DNA of 46,795 nt from an uncultured Acholeplasmataceae bacterium (GCA_927441705.1 CAKMKH010000009.1:1-46795), one strand, 5' to 3'. Counted from the first letter of the stretch, positions 33,291 through 43,069 are shown. Notes: generated by a model not told the origin, from the sequence alone. Numbers and translations: made by a program.

Positions 33291-34107
33291 CTGTTTCTAT
33301 TTCAAAAGCTTGTCTAGTGCCCGGATGTATAAATCTAATTTTTTTAAAATGCAGTTTCAATCCATCATTAGATCTCTTTAAGTGTCCATATAACTTATCT
33401 CCAATTACAGGATGTCCGATGGATGCTAAATGTACTCTTATTTGATGTTTTCTACCACCAATGATATGTACTTTACAAAAAGTTTGATCACTATCTCTTC
33501 TAATGACTTCAAAAAGAGTTTTTGAAGGCTTACCATCTTTTGTTACTCTTTGCTTGTTATCGTGTCGATCTTTCCCAATTGGTTTATCAATAGTACCTTT
33601 ATTATTTTCTACAATACCTTCGACATACGCAAGATATGTTTTTTCAACAAGTCTATTTTCAAATTGATATGATAAAAAAGCGTGAGCTAGCGGATGCTTT
33701 GCAAAAACCAATAATCCTGATGTCTCATAATCAAGTCTATGAACTGGCAATATGGGATAAGGATAATCTTTAAACTGGGATGCAATACGATTAGTAAGTG
33801 TGTCTACTGTAACACCATCTGTGTGGACTAAAATATTGACTTGTTTATTTACAATTAAGACATCTTGATCTTCATAAATAATATTTATCTCTCCATCTAT
33901 TGGCTCTATTTCATTTGAATTGAGAGCACTAAAATCAATAGATAAAACGTCATCTAAAGCCAAATGATCATCCATTTTAGCTGGTTCTTTATTTAAAAAA
34001 ACATAATGAGTGAGTAAATACACTTTCGATTTTGCTATATAAAAAGACAGTAACATTTCTCTTATAGTCATTTGATTAAAATATTCGTTTATCTTTATAT
34101 CTATCAT
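33271..34107 (-). CDS. RluA-family pseudouridine synthase
   Basis: The 278-residue protein has the RluA core: IIYEDQDVLIVNKQVNILVH, the catalytic Asp in PVHRLDYETSGLLVFAK, TYLAYVEG, and the C-terminal GGRKHQIRVHLASIGHPVIGD. An S4-like N-terminal segment (residues 1-60) is degenerate or short. It modifies uridines in rRNA or tRNA; RluD-, RluC- and RluA-type targets cannot be told apart here. The start at 34107 (MIDIKI) follows GAGGTG, while the in-frame ATG at 34152 lies in the terminator of the upstream gene and is unlikely. Confidence 0.85.
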   Translation of the reverse strand: MIDIKINEYFNQMTIREMLLSFYIAKSKVYLLTHYVFLNKEPAKMDDHLALDDVLSIDFSALNSNEIEPIDGEINIIYEDQDVLIVNKQVNILVHTDGVTVDTLTNRIASQFKDYPYPILPVHRLDYETSGLLVFAKHPLAHAFLSYQFENRLVEKTYLAYVEGIVENNKGTIDKPIGKDRHDNKQRVTKDGKPSKTLFEVIRRDSDQTFCKVHIIGGRKHQIRVHLASIGHPVIGDKLYGHLKRSNDGLKLHFKKIRFIHPGTRQAFEIETEKKDQF

Positions 34108-34137
34108 TTGAACACCTCTATTAATAAAGTATATCAT

Positions 34138-34168
34138 AAAAAGCCATATCAAATTTGATATGACTTTT
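34138..34168 (-). terminator. Terminator of the GH18 gene
   Basis: The core stem CATATCAA / TTGATATG extends by AAGT/GCTT pairs and is followed by TTTT on the minus strand, directly after the GH18 stop at 34174. Confidence 0.65.
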
Positions 34169-34173
34169 ATTAT

Positions 34174-36369
34174 TTATTTTTGTAGTCCAGTTCTCATAGC
34201 TTGTAGTAAAACACCACTCGTATCTGTGCCATACTCCCAAAACATAAGACCGCCTAATTTTTCATCAATAATATATCTACTTTTTTCAAGTATCGACCTT
34301 GGATTATCATAAGAAATGAATACATTCTGATCATCATTGAGTAAATAAGGCACTCCAGCAGTCACATCATAGTATTCAGTATACTCTTCATGATTTAAAT
34401 AGACATTGTAAATTTCATGATAATAAACTGATCCTGCACTCGACCACGATGAGTATGTGTTTAAAGCAGCGTTATAAGTTCTTGTTTGCTTAATTCCATA
34501 AAATGCTAGTCCAACGATTATTTTGTCATATTCAATTTGATAATCATTATTGAGTAATTTAACACTTTCATCTATTGATGCAGTCGATAAACTACGTCCT
34601 ACAAGTGCACTTTGATTATGATAAGATAAAGATCTATATAATGGATTTTGGTACTGACCACCGCCACTAGTCATCCCGTATGTCATTAAATTGATATAAT
34701 CCAAATATTGATTGGAATATATTAAATCATATTTCGCTGGTTGCCACATCCCACCGGTGATTGCTGTTGTAACTAAATGATGTGCATTGTTTTCTTTTAT
34801 TTTCTCATAGACAACTTTCATTAACGCTGTATATCTTTTTGTTTCTGCTGTAGTTGGTGTTTCCCAATCTATATCAACACCGTCAAAGCCATATGTATTA
34901 ATATAATGAACAATTTGGTTTGCAAAGTTATCAATTAAACTTGGACTAGCTGCAATTTGCGACCATTCTGTTGAAGGTCCAACGGACATAATCACCCAAT
35001 TGCCATGTTTTTTTGCTTCAGGCATGATATGAGTTGATACTTGTTGTAGATAGTGTGTTCCATATAAATTACCTGCAGCATCTCCTAATATAAATGCTGT
35101 ATTGATGATATCAAGCGTCTCAAAGAAACTTTGATCTACTTGATCATAATCACGATAAATATAACTTGAAGCAATCGGTTTATCTAATGATTTATATCCA
35201 ATCACAACAACATCAAAGTTCTTTGTTTTTGTTTGTTCTGTTGATACCATTTCCACTGTTAAGCGTATAGTTTGGCCCGTGTAAGGTCTTATATACTTGC
35301 CTTCAGTCGTTATAATCTCTTCATCTGAAGTGCTCCAATTTAAAACAAATCCACTATATGCTGTCGGCAAGAATAGATCATCATAGACTTCATCAGGTAT
35401 GATACTATTTAAATAGCTTTCTAATTCATTCATTGTATAACCTTCCCATTTCGCTTCATATGTTATGGTGTTAACACCATCTTTGTTTTTATAACCAGGA
35501 TATCTAAATACTTCTTCATCACCATTAAACCATCCAATGAAACGATATTCTTCTCTAATTGGAATTGGTAAATCCTCTTCTGCTAAAAATGTTTTATGAA
35601 ATGATATGCCAACAATATCTTCAGTATAAAAATATGCATTTAGTTGACCTTGTTCATACTTAGATAGTTCTTGATCGAAAATGATTAAGCTTAAATTTTT
35701 AGCTTCAGTCGTATAAGATTTTATAGCATTTAAAGTAGCTTCATTTGAAAAATATTGTTCAAGTGCAATGATGTAATCATAATCGATAACATTTAGGTTT
35801 TCAACACTATTAGTCGCATCATCTACATAAACAACCTCATAAGCATCATATGTTTCTTGATATTTAATAAAAATTTTAAGAAAATATCTAAGCGTAAATC
35901 TATCATCATCAGTAAGTGTTAATGTATCTCCTGATCCGTCATTTTTTGAAGTAATCGTTAATGTTTGATCTGGACTAACAGATTCAAAGTCAGCCTTTGT
36001 TAACCTGCCACCATTTAAATTGAACGTCGCGTCAACTTCAACTAAAGCATCAGGATTAATAACATCAATATCAGAAAATCTATATGTGATTTTTGATGTT
36101 GTTATCTCATAATCAGTTGATTTTATGAGTAGTGTGTTGATATATAAATTAAAATCAGCAGAAAAATTAACCTTCTCGCTTAATACAATTGTCAATTCAT
36201 AATCTTCATTGAATACTAAATCTACAGCATATTGTTTAGAACTATCAATCACTTCTTTTGAGTCAACATCTATATTTAATTTGATTTCATTTAGAGTTTC
36301 TTCTGAATTGCAACTCACCATAAAATAAGCGAGCGCAATTAATATCAAAGTATAAGCTATTTTTTTCAT
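34174..36369 (-). CDS. GH18 glycosidase (chitinase-like) lipoprotein
   Basis: The 731-residue protein has a lipoprotein signal ending MVSC (Cys20) and a 250-residue N-terminal part rich in beta-strands. One InlB-type repeat (YRFIGWFNGDEEVF, then ITYEAKW) and a bacterial Ig-like segment (LNWSTSDEEIITTEGKYI) follow. From about residue 400 there is a GH18 barrel with the DxxDxDxE catalytic motif (DGVDIDWE, Glu near residue 502). GH18 enzymes cut beta-1,4-linked GlcNAc chains (chitin, N-glycans). As a surface-anchored enzyme it could release amino sugars from the environment. The GAGGGA SD precedes the ATG. Confidence 0.88.
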   Translation of the reverse strand: MKKIAYTLILIALAYFMVSCNSEETLNEIKLNIDVDSKEVIDSSKQYAVDLVFNEDYELTIVLSEKVNFSADFNLYINTLLIKSTDYEITTSKITYRFSDIDVINPDALVEVDATFNLNGGRLTKADFESVSPDQTLTITSKNDGSGDTLTLTDDDRFTLRYFLKIFIKYQETYDAYEVVYVDDATNSVENLNVIDYDYIIALEQYFSNEATLNAIKSYTTEAKNLSLIIFDQELSKYEQGQLNAYFYTEDIVGISFHKTFLAEEDLPIPIREEYRFIGWFNGDEEVFRYPGYKNKDGVNTITYEAKWEGYTMNELESYLNSIIPDEVYDDLFLPTAYSGFVLNWSTSDEEIITTEGKYIRPYTGQTIRLTVEMVSTEQTKTKNFDVVVIGYKSLDKPIASSYIYRDYDQVDQSFFETLDIINTAFILGDAAGNLYGTHYLQQVSTHIMPEAKKHGNWVIMSVGPSTEWSQIAASPSLIDNFANQIVHYINTYGFDGVDIDWETPTTAETKRYTALMKVVYEKIKENNAHHLVTTAITGGMWQPAKYDLIYSNQYLDYINLMTYGMTSGGGQYQNPLYRSLSYHNQSALVGRSLSTASIDESVKLLNNDYQIEYDKIIVGLAFYGIKQTRTYNAALNTYSSWSSAGSVYYHEIYNVYLNHEEYTEYYDVTAGVPYLLNDDQNVFISYDNPRSILEKSRYIIDEKLGGLMFWEYGTDTSGVLLQAMRTGLQK

Positions 36370-36486
36370 GTTAGTCCCTCTATTTCTTATGTCTTCATAT
36401 TAAGTATACTAGAATTTGGATGTCTATGATAATCAATAGACTTTATTTTTATGTTTTGATAATTTATTTCACACTTTTTTAAAAAG

Positions 36487-36513
36487 AAAAGGATACACAG
36501 CGTGCATCCTTTT
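36487..36513 (-). terminator. Terminator of the glutamate dehydrogenase gene
   Basis: The stem AAAAGGAT / ATCCTTTT has an inner CAC/GTG pair and a T-rich tail on the minus strand. Confidence 0.7.
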
Positions 36514-36530
36514 AGTCTATTTATTATTTG

Positions 36531-37820
36531 CTAAATCCATCCTCTTAATTTAACAGCATCAGCTACACGTTTAATTGCAATACCATAAGCTGCATCTCTC
36601 ATATATAATTCTTTTTTCATCGCTAATTTATGTACTGCATGAAAGGCATCTGTCATCTTAATGTCAAGTTTAGTTAAAACTTCGTCTAAGCCCCAATAAT
36701 AATTCATATTACATTGAACTTGTTCAAAATAACTACATGTAACCCCACCTGCATTACATAAGAAGTCAGGAATCATAAAGATACCTCTTTGTTTAATCAC
36801 TGCATCAGCTTCAGGAGTTGTAGGTCCGTTTGCGCCTTCAGCAATTATTTTTACTTGCTTAGAAATTTGTTTTACATTTTCTTTAGTAATTTGATTTTCT
36901 AATGCACATGGTAATAAGATATCAACATCTTGCTTAATCCAGTCATCCCCTGCTAAAATTTCACAGTCTAATTCATCAACAGCTTTTTGTTTATCAATAG
37001 TTCCATAACCATTTGAGATTTCAATAAGTGCTTCAATGCATATACCTTTTAAATTCCGAAATGTATATGCTTTTTTATCGTGAACATCCCAGCTGCTTAC
37101 TGCAACAATTTTACCACCTAATTGTTGATATAAACTTGCAGCATATTTACCTACTTTACCAAAACCTTGAAGTGAAGCTGTCGTATTTTTAATATCTATA
37201 CCTAAAACCTTTAATGCTTCTCTTACTGTATATACAACACCATAACCAGTTGCTTCATTACGACCAAGTGATCCACCCATACCAACAGGTTTACCAGTAA
37301 TCGCTCCTGGATAATGTCCACCATAAATGGTTTCAAGTTCATCAAGCATCCATAGCATATGTTGTGAGTTTGTCATTACATCTGGCGCAGCAACATCAAT
37401 CACTGGACCAACATTTTTTGATAATTCTCTTACATATCCACGACATAATCTTTCTTGTTCGCCTAAAGACATTTCACGTGGGTCACAAATAACGCCACCT
37501 TTACCGCCACCAAGTGGTATATCAACTACTGCACATTTCCAAGTCATCCACATAGATAAAGCTCTAACTGTATCTACAGTTTCTTCAGGATGGAATCTAA
37601 TCCCACCTTTTGCAGGTCCTCTAGCATCATTATGATGGATTCTAAACCCTTTAAAAACTTGAGTCGTTCCATTATCCATTTTTACTGGTATTGTGATATG
37701 GATTTCTTTACCAGGTTCTCTAAGCAGTGCTCTAGCAGCTGGTTCTAAATCAATGTTTTGAGCAACGTCGTCGAATTGTTTTTGTGCAATTGTAAAGGCA
37801 TTGTAATTATGTTCTTTCAC
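36531..37820 (-). CDS. gdhA: Glutamate dehydrogenase (Glu/Leu/Phe/Val dehydrogenase family)
   Basis: The 429-residue enzyme interconverts glutamate and 2-oxoglutarate with ammonia. The substrate half shows KGGIRFHPEET, KCAVVDIPLGGGKGG (catalytic Lys region) and VIDVAAPDVMTN with the catalytic Asp. The dinucleotide fold starts GFGKVGKYAA, and IAEGANGPTTPEAD closes the family pattern. GTG at 37820 is chosen as start because GGGAG lies 8 nt upstream; an in-frame ATG at 37868 lies before the SD. The residue after the GxGxxG strand suggests no strong NADP preference that I can call. It is monocistronic. Confidence 0.9.
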   Translation of the reverse strand: MKEHNYNAFTIAQKQFDDVAQNIDLEPAARALLREPGKEIHITIPVKMDNGTTQVFKGFRIHHNDARGPAKGGIRFHPEETVDTVRALSMWMTWKCAVVDIPLGGGKGGVICDPREMSLGEQERLCRGYVRELSKNVGPVIDVAAPDVMTNSQHMLWMLDELETIYGGHYPGAITGKPVGMGGSLGRNEATGYGVVYTVREALKVLGIDIKNTTASLQGFGKVGKYAASLYQQLGGKIVAVSSWDVHDKKAYTFRNLKGICIEALIEISNGYGTIDKQKAVDELDCEILAGDDWIKQDVDILLPCALENQITKENVKQISKQVKIIAEGANGPTTPEADAVIKQRGIFMIPDFLCNAGGVTCSYFEQVQCNMNYYWGLDEVLTKLDIKMTDAFHAVHKLAMKKELYMRDAAYGIAIKRVADAVKLRGWI

Positions 37821-38019
37821 AGCATTTTCTCCCTTATTATTTTTTGTATGAGATAATTGTAATCGCATTTATAATCAATGTTAAAAAATTAATTCGTGTT
37901 TAAAAAGAGACCATTAATCTCTTAATAATTTATTATCTTTTCAACCTTTTTCATATCCATTAACATTGTAACATAGGTTTATGAAAAATGAAAGCGCTTT
38001 TATGTCTTTTTTTAAAAAT

Positions 38020-38060
38020 AAAAAAACAGAACTTTTTGAATTTAAAATAGTCCTGTTTTT
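38020..38060 (-). terminator. Terminator of the GMP reductase gene
   Basis: An imperfect long stem (AAAACAG-A-ACTTTT / AAAATAGT-C-CTGTTTT) is followed on the minus strand by a T-rich run. It lies just past the stop at 38068. Confidence 0.6.
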
Positions 38061-38067
38061 GATAGTT

Positions 38068-39159
38068 TTATTTATCTCTTCCATCACCGAATATTTGATT
38101 GAACTGACGATGAACTCTAACAAAAGTTGTTGATCTTCCTAGCATTTTTAATGAAGATGCACCAACATATGTACATGTTGATCTAATACCACCTAAAATA
38201 TCTTTTACCGTATGATTTAAATCACCGCGATAAGGAATTCTAACGGTTTTTCCTTCACTTGATCTATACTCAGCTACTTCTCCATAATTCTTTTTCATAG
38301 CTGTTTCAGAACTCATACCATAAAATCTAACATATTTCTTTTCATCTATTAATGGTTTTCTTGACTCTAAATCGATTTTACCGTTTAATACATACTCAGT
38401 AATAACTTCTCCTCCACCTTGATCATGTCCAGCAAGCAAACCACCTAACATAACAAAGTCTGCACCAGCTCCAAACGCTTTTGCAACATCACCTGGGCAT
38501 GTACAACCACCATCACTGATAATATGTGCACCAAGTCCATGTGCCGCGTCAGCGCACTCAATGATAGCTGAAAGTTGTGGATATCCAACACCTGTTTGAA
38601 TACGTGTTGTACAAACACTTCCTGGACCAATACCTACTTTAACAATATCAGCGCCTCTCAAAATAAGCTCTTGAGTCATATCTGCAGTTACAACATTACC
38701 TGCAATAATTGTATGTTTAGGGTAATTTTTTCTAACTTTTTCGACAAAATCTCCAAAATGTTCAGAATATCCATTAGCAACATCTATGCATATAAACTCA
38801 ATATCAGGATGAGCTTTTATAATTTCATTTAAATTTTGAAAATCTTTTTGGTTTGTTCCTGTACTAATCGCAAAATATTTCGGATTTAATTTTGTTTTAA
38901 TTTGATCTAAGTCATTTTTTGTATATGTTTTTATTAAGCATGTGAATAATTGATGCTCTTGTAATGTTAGTGAAACATTAATCATTCCAACTCCATCCAT
39001 ATTTGAAGCCATAATTGGAATCCCAGTCCAAGTTCTTTTACTGTGTCTAAAAGCATATGTTCGATTTAAATTTACATCTTTACGGCTCTTAAGTGTCGAA
39101 CGTTTTGGTCTAATGAGTACATCACTAAAATCTAATTTTTGATCGTCTTCTATACGCAT
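38068..39159 (-). CDS. guaC: GMP reductase
   Basis: The 363-residue enzyme reduces GMP to IMP with NADPH, returning guanine nucleotides to the purine pool. It has the IMPDH/GMPR barrel: [15 protein letters not shown] at the start, the catalytic Cys in [38 protein letters not shown] for phosphate binding, and [14 protein letters not shown] domains are absent, and the pattern after the Cys is closest to GuaC-type reductases rather than IMP dehydrogenase. AAAGGGG precedes the ATG. No purine riboswitch is visible upstream. Confidence 0.9.
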   Translation of the reverse strand: MRIEDDQKLDFSDVLIRPKRSTLKSRKDVNLNRTYAFRHSKRTWTGIPIMASNMDGVGMINVSLTLQEHQLFTCLIKTYTKNDLDQIKTKLNPKYFAISTGTNQKDFQNLNEIIKAHPDIEFICIDVANGYSEHFGDFVEKVRKNYPKHTIIAGNVVTADMTQELILRGADIVKVGIGPGSVCTTRIQTGVGYPQLSAIIECADAAHGLGAHIISDGGCTCPGDVAKAFGAGADFVMLGGLLAGHDQGGGEVITEYVLNGKIDLESRKPLIDEKKYVRFYGMSSETAMKKNYGEVAEYRSSEGKTVRIPYRGDLNHTVKDILGGIRSTCTYVGASSLKMLGRSTTFVRVHRQFNQIFGDGRDK

Positions 39160-39224
39160 ACTTATCTACCCCTTTATTTTTGTTTCCCCATATCATTATA
39201 CACAAAATCAACATAAACTAAAAG

Positions 39225-39668
39225 TCAATTATTCTTTTTTATTTTAATTAAACCTAAATGAAATATGATTCCAAATAGACCCCCAAGATTATCAATCATA
39301 AGATCAAAAACTTGAAAAGCTCTACCATCAGAAAACAGTTGAATACTTTCATCAAAAAGTGCAGTCATAAAAATTATGACAAATATCCATACTATGCTTA
39401 TCTTTTTTTCTCTTAAATAATATCCCCATAAAATCGCAAGTAAAAAGAATTCAGTAAAATGAGCGAAAGTTCGAATAAAATTTGATAAATAATCTAACGA
39501 TATATTGATTTTAAAAAATGTTAACAAAGTATTTACAATATTGGTTACAAACCCTGATTGATTAGAAGATATCTCTGCACTAAACATCGAATTCATCCAT
39601 ATAATAAGTGTCATAAAAATCGCTAAGATTAACCAGGTTTTACTTCTATTCTTCATCATCCTCATCAT
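39225..39668 (-). CDS. VanZ-like family membrane protein
   Basis: The protein of about 147 residues has four membrane segments and the VanZ pattern (RTFAHFTEFFLLAILWGY, then DESIQLFSDGRAFQVFDLMIDNLGG). VanZ-like proteins are common in Firmicutes; one confers low-level teicoplanin resistance, but most have unknown roles. The exact start is uncertain: several in-frame ATGs lie between 39668 and 39656, with GAGG close by, and all overlap the end of the upstream membrane-protein gene. This implies translational coupling. Confidence 0.8.
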   Translation of the reverse strand: MMRMMKNRSKTWLILAIFMTLIIWMNSMFSAEISSNQSGFVTNIVNTLLTFFKINISLDYLSNFIRTFAHFTEFFLLAILWGYYLREKKISIVWIFVIIFMTALFDESIQLFSDGRAFQVFDLMIDNLGGLFGIIFHLGLIKIKKNN

Positions 39669-40230
39669 TATGATGCTCAACTATAATGTTATCATTAAAA
39701 AACTTTTTAACATTTTCTTGCCAGTTGCCTGATGAATTTCTAAATGTTGAGATTTTATATGGGAAGAAAATTGTATTAATAATTGGAATCATCAATAATA
39801 CGATCCAAGTAGGATGCCATTGATCAAGATATAGACTGATACCAACAAAAATTGCTACAACAATGACAGTAACCAATTTTCGAGGTGTAATTCTTTTTTC
39901 AACAATCATATTAGCAACAGGAATCAATAAGAAAACAAGCCATCCTGGATGCCATAATTCAAAACCAAATCCTAACCATAAGAAAATAATGAGTGCAACT
40001 AATGGCGCTAAATCATTAATTCTCTTTAAGACATTTCTAGATAGAAAAATCCAACTCAAAGGAATCAGTAGAAAAAATGACCAACCTAATCTCCAGTTTT
40101 CTAGATAAAGACCAGAAACCAAAAATCCAACTAAAGCAATTAAAGGCATTGCTTGTATAACTCTTTTTTTCATAAACTTACTGAGATTTAAAAAAATCTC
40201 TCTCCCTTCAATCTTTGTTTTTACATTCAT
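39646..40230 (-). CDS. Triplicated W-rich membrane protein
   Basis: The 194-residue protein consists of three copies of a two-helix unit, each with a short loop of the type (E/D)xWxxxW followed by a helix with (F/L)LL(I/M)IP: LENWRLGWSFFLLIPL, FELWHPGWLVFLLIPV and LDQWHPTWIVLLMIPI. A hydrophilic, acidic tail follows. I do not know a function. The start is uncertain: ATG 40230 has no SD and a TATAAT-like run just before it, and ATG 40173 (MKKRVIQ) also begins directly at the first helix. It overlaps the VanZ gene. Confidence 0.65.
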   Translation of the reverse strand: MNVKTKIEGREIFLNLSKFMKKRVIQAMPLIALVGFLVSGLYLENWRLGWSFFLLIPLSWIFLSRNVLKRINDLAPLVALIIFLWLGFGFELWHPGWLVFLLIPVANMIVEKRITPRKLVTVIVVAIFVGISLYLDQWHPTWIVLLMIPIINTIFFPYKISTFRNSSGNWQENVKKFFNDNIIVEHHNDEDDEE

Positions 40231-40338
40231 ATTATAACATAAGTATTTATATTCATTTTCATATTATTGCAAACATTACTTGAACTAAAAATAATCATTT
40301 TTAATCTTAATAAAAACATATCATTGAATTAAATGCAA

Positions 40339-40358
40339 AATTGCTATATAATGCAATT
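40339..40358 (+). promoter_or_regulatory. Palindrome over the -10 region of the 40381 gene
   Basis: AATTGC-TATATAAT-GCAATT is a perfect 6-bp inverted repeat centred on a TATAAT-like -10 box, 23 bp before the start at 40381. It may be an operator. Confidence 0.45.
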
Positions 40359-40380
40359 ATAAAGGATTGGAGGTTTTATA

Positions 40381-41046
40381 ATGAGTACAGCCAAATATGG
40401 TTATGGTTGGGTTTTAAAATTTGTATTAGCAGCAATTTTACTAGGTGTTGGTATCTACATGGTATTTGCGGATGAAGTTGTCTATGCTATAACAGGTGTT
40501 ACAATTGTTATCTTTTCGTTATTTAGAGTTTATCCACTCATAAAATCTTTACATAAAGAAATACTTAGAACATTAAATTTAATAGAAATCATTTTTGATA
40601 CACTCATCGGTATATTGATGATCTATATTGCTTTCACATATAAGGACACATTAAGTGATCAAGCAGTCTGGAGTATGGTTTATCGCTACTCACTAGTTGT
40701 TTTCTTTTATGCTCGCGGATTAATTTATTTTAATTCAGTAGTATTTTTAGGAGAAAAAACAGAGGTTCCAAAGTTTTGGATTCATATATTTGTTATTTCG
40801 TTAGCAGCTATTATTGCTGTCTATCCAGATTTCAACTATGAATTTGTTGGTATATTCTTCTTAATTATTTCTCTAATCGGTTCAGCTTATTTAGGATACG
40901 ATGGATATGGTGGTTATAAGAAATATAGAACTTACTCGTCTGAGTTAAATCAAGGTGTTTCTAAATCAAAAAGAAAAGATAAAGAAGCTCCTCAACCAGT
41001 TATTGAAGACCCTAAAGAGGAAGAAAAAAGACCTTACGTAAATTAA
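40381..41046 (+). CDS. Hypothetical membrane protein (DUF308/HdeD-like topology)
   Basis: The 221-residue protein has six membrane segments grouped in pairs (about residues 10-30, 34-54, 68-88, 98-118, 128-145, 150-168) and a highly charged C-terminal tail. The layout is like HdeD/DUF308 proteins, but the match is not strong enough for a firm call. TTGGAGG precedes the ATG and a palindrome covers the -10 box. It is monocistronic, with a terminator at 41062. Confidence 0.6.
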   Translation: MSTAKYGYGWVLKFVLAAILLGVGIYMVFADEVVYAITGVTIVIFSLFRVYPLIKSLHKEILRTLNLIEIIFDTLIGILMIYIAFTYKDTLSDQAVWSMVYRYSLVVFFYARGLIYFNSVVFLGEKTEVPKFWIHIFVISLAAIIAVYPDFNYEFVGIFFLIISLIGSAYLGYDGYGGYKKYRTYSSELNQGVSKSKRKDKEAPQPVIEDPKEEEKRPYVN

Positions 41047-41061
41047 ATATCATGAAAAAAG

Positions 41062-41085
41062 CACTGTAAAATACAGTGTTTTTTT
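41062..41085 (+). terminator. Terminator of the 40381 gene
   Basis: The stem CACTGTA / TACAGTG has a 3-nt loop and seven Ts. Confidence 0.75.
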
Positions 41086-41103
41086 AAGTACATAGGAGAT
41101 TAC

Positions 41104-42012
41104 ATGACAAAGACAACACATATTGCAGGTATACTATTCGCATCAATTTTTGGTTTTTCATTTTTGTTTTCAAAAATAGCTCTAGATTATGTTACCCCTC
41201 TAGGATTAATAGCATATCGATTTTTGATTGCTTTTATAGTTTTTGAGATTTTAAGATTAACCAAAGTCGTAAAAATTCAAATACATAAACCACAACTGAA
41301 ATATTTAGCTTTAGTCGCAATATTTCAACCCATTTTATATTTTTTATTTGAAACTTTCGGATTGAATTTAGTTTCTAGTGGTGAAGCTGGAATGATGATT
41401 GCTTTAATTCCTATTTTTGTTGCTATCTTAAGTTCTATCCTGATAAAAGAAAGACCTAAACCATTACAAGTGTTATTTATCTTAGTCAGTGTGATTGGAG
41501 TCATTGTTATTCAATTAAGCAAAGTAAATGGTAACAATAATTCTCAATTCATAGGATTTGTTTTATTGCTTCTCGCAGTTATTTCTGCTGCTCTATTTAA
41601 CATTGCATCAAGAACAGCTTCTACAAAGGGTCTTAGACCTATGGAAGTCACTTATTTTATGATGTTATTTGGTGCTTTAATGTTTAATATTATTTATCTT
41701 TTTCAGTTATTCATTCAAAATCGAGTCCTTGATTATATAACAAATTTATATCATATAGAAATCTTATTACCCATTTTATATTTAGGAATTGTTGCTTCTA
41801 TAGGAGGATTTTTCTTAGTAAATTTGGTTTTAAGTAAAGTTCCAGCTCATGTTTCTTCAATCTATGCAAACCTTTCTACGATTGTGGCTATCATTGCAGG
41901 TATTCTATTATTAGATGAAACTATTACAACATATCATATCATTGGCAGTATATTGATTATTGTCGGTGTTTATGGAACTGTAAGATTGAATAGAAAAGCT
42001 AAAAAATACTAA
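41104..42012 (+). CDS. EamA-family (DMT) transporter
   Basis: The 302-residue membrane protein has ten hydrophobic segments in two EamA repeats (residues 5-135 and 150-295). The usual conserved pattern is present: FGFSFLFSKIAL in helix 1, GEAGMMIALIPIFVAILS near the end of repeat one, and SIYANLSTIVAIIAGILLLDE near the end of repeat two. Members export amino acids, nucleosides or other metabolites; the substrate is unknown. GGAGAT lies upstream and a bidirectional terminator lies after it. Confidence 0.88.
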   Translation: MTKTTHIAGILFASIFGFSFLFSKIALDYVTPLGLIAYRFLIAFIVFEILRLTKVVKIQIHKPQLKYLALVAIFQPILYFLFETFGLNLVSSGEAGMMIALIPIFVAILSSILIKERPKPLQVLFILVSVIGVIVIQLSKVNGNNNSQFIGFVLLLLAVISAALFNIASRTASTKGLRPMEVTYFMMLFGALMFNIIYLFQLFIQNRVLDYITNLYHIEILLPILYLGIVASIGGFFLVNLVLSKVPAHVSSIYANLSTIVAIIAGILLLDETITTYHIIGSILIIVGVYGTVRLNRKAKKY

Positions 42013-42039
42013 TTCAAATTGGTTAAAATTTTAAAAAAA

Positions 42040-42068
42040 ACAGAAAAATAAATTTTCTGTTTTTTTTT
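42040..42068. terminator. Convergent terminator between the EamA and HAAS genes
   Basis: The stem ACAGAAAA / TTTTCTGT is flanked by A- and T-runs on both sides. Confidence 0.75.
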
Positions 42069-42070
42069 AT

Positions 42071-43069
42071 TTAAGCTTTAACTGGCTTTGGTTTTAAAGT
42101 TTTTAACCAAATCGATGTTAAATCAATAATACTAATAACAATGACAAAGACTGTAACCCAAACCAAAATATTACTTAGTCTATCTCTTAAATACTCTACA
42201 GTAACATTCATCGTTTCAGACAAGTTAACGAAAAATTGTGTGCTGATCAAATTTGGTTGATTAATAAATAATAAGCCTATAGTTAATGATATGATTGTTT
42301 TAGCGGTATAACATGTAGCAACTTTGATATTCCACTCACCTGCATATAATTGTACAATATAAACGAAGAACCCTATAATAGCTGATGCTATGAAAAAGAT
42401 AACAAATTGATCTGTAACATTTTTATTAAAGAATGGTGCAAGATATATGTCATTGTTATACCAACCAGTCACTGATACATATTTAAGCAGGAATACAATA
42501 AAAATTACTGAAAATATGGTATGAAACATTAAACCTATCATTGCATTTGTTTTTGGTATTCGAGTCACCTTTAATGAAGGTAAATCTGGTAGATCTTTTA
42601 ACTTCCAATCTTCCAGCTTGTCCCCAATGTTTTTGTGATCAATAGCCCAAAATATAAGAGTCACAAAGAAAAATACTGAGATTAAACTTGAAACTAAATC
42701 TCCGACAATTCTACTAAAAATATAGCCGATGGATTCTAAAATCGTTGGTTCATTAACACCAATGATTGAATCAATAGCTCCAATAACAAGGGAAATGACT
42801 CCCACAATAATAGCAACTAATTTTAAAACTCGAATATAGTCATCATAATATAAAGGTGATATAACATAACGTTTATCTTCTTTATAATTGTTTGCTATTT
42901 TTCTTGGACTTCCAAGATCATGTAGGACTTTGTCAATGTCCGCTTCTGTAGGATTTTCAGGTAACATGTCATAAATGTTAGAGTTTAATTCCTTTTCTAC
43001 ATCTTCTTGAATCTCTTTTGGTAATCTTCTTGTGACATCATAGATGTATCTTTCTATATACTTTTTCAT
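42071..43069 (-). CDS. HAAS-domain integral membrane protein (PadR-linked)
   Basis: The 332-residue protein starts with a HAAS-like helical domain (residues 1-65: VTRRLPKEIQEDVEKELNSN, then DIDKVLHDLGSPRKIANNYK). Seven or so membrane segments follow from residue 80 on. Its start overlaps the stop of the PadR gene by 4 nt, a typical PadR effector arrangement. PadR/HAAS pairs are widespread; they are thought to sense envelope conditions or link to ABC exporters, but the function is not settled. This is the second such pair in the window. Confidence 0.8.
   Translation of the reverse strand: MKKYIERYIYDVTRRLPKEIQEDVEKELNSNIYDMLPENPTEADIDKVLHDLGSPRKIANNYKEDKRYVISPLYYDDYIRVLKLVAIIVGVISLVIGAIDSIIGVNEPTILESIGYIFSRIVGDLVSSLISVFFFVTLIFWAIDHKNIGDKLEDWKLKDLPDLPSLKVTRIPKTNAMIGLMFHTIFSVIFIVFLLKYVSVTGWYNNDIYLAPFFNKNVTDQFVIFFIASAIIGFFVYIVQLYAGEWNIKVATCYTAKTIISLTIGLLFINQPNLISTQFFVNLSETMNVTVEYLRDRLSNILVWVTVFVIVISIIDLTSIWLKTLKPKPVKA

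Noticed and set aside
37941-38123. 60-codon minus-strand ORF after guaC
   Set aside because: It overlaps the guaC 3' end in another frame and reads through its terminator.
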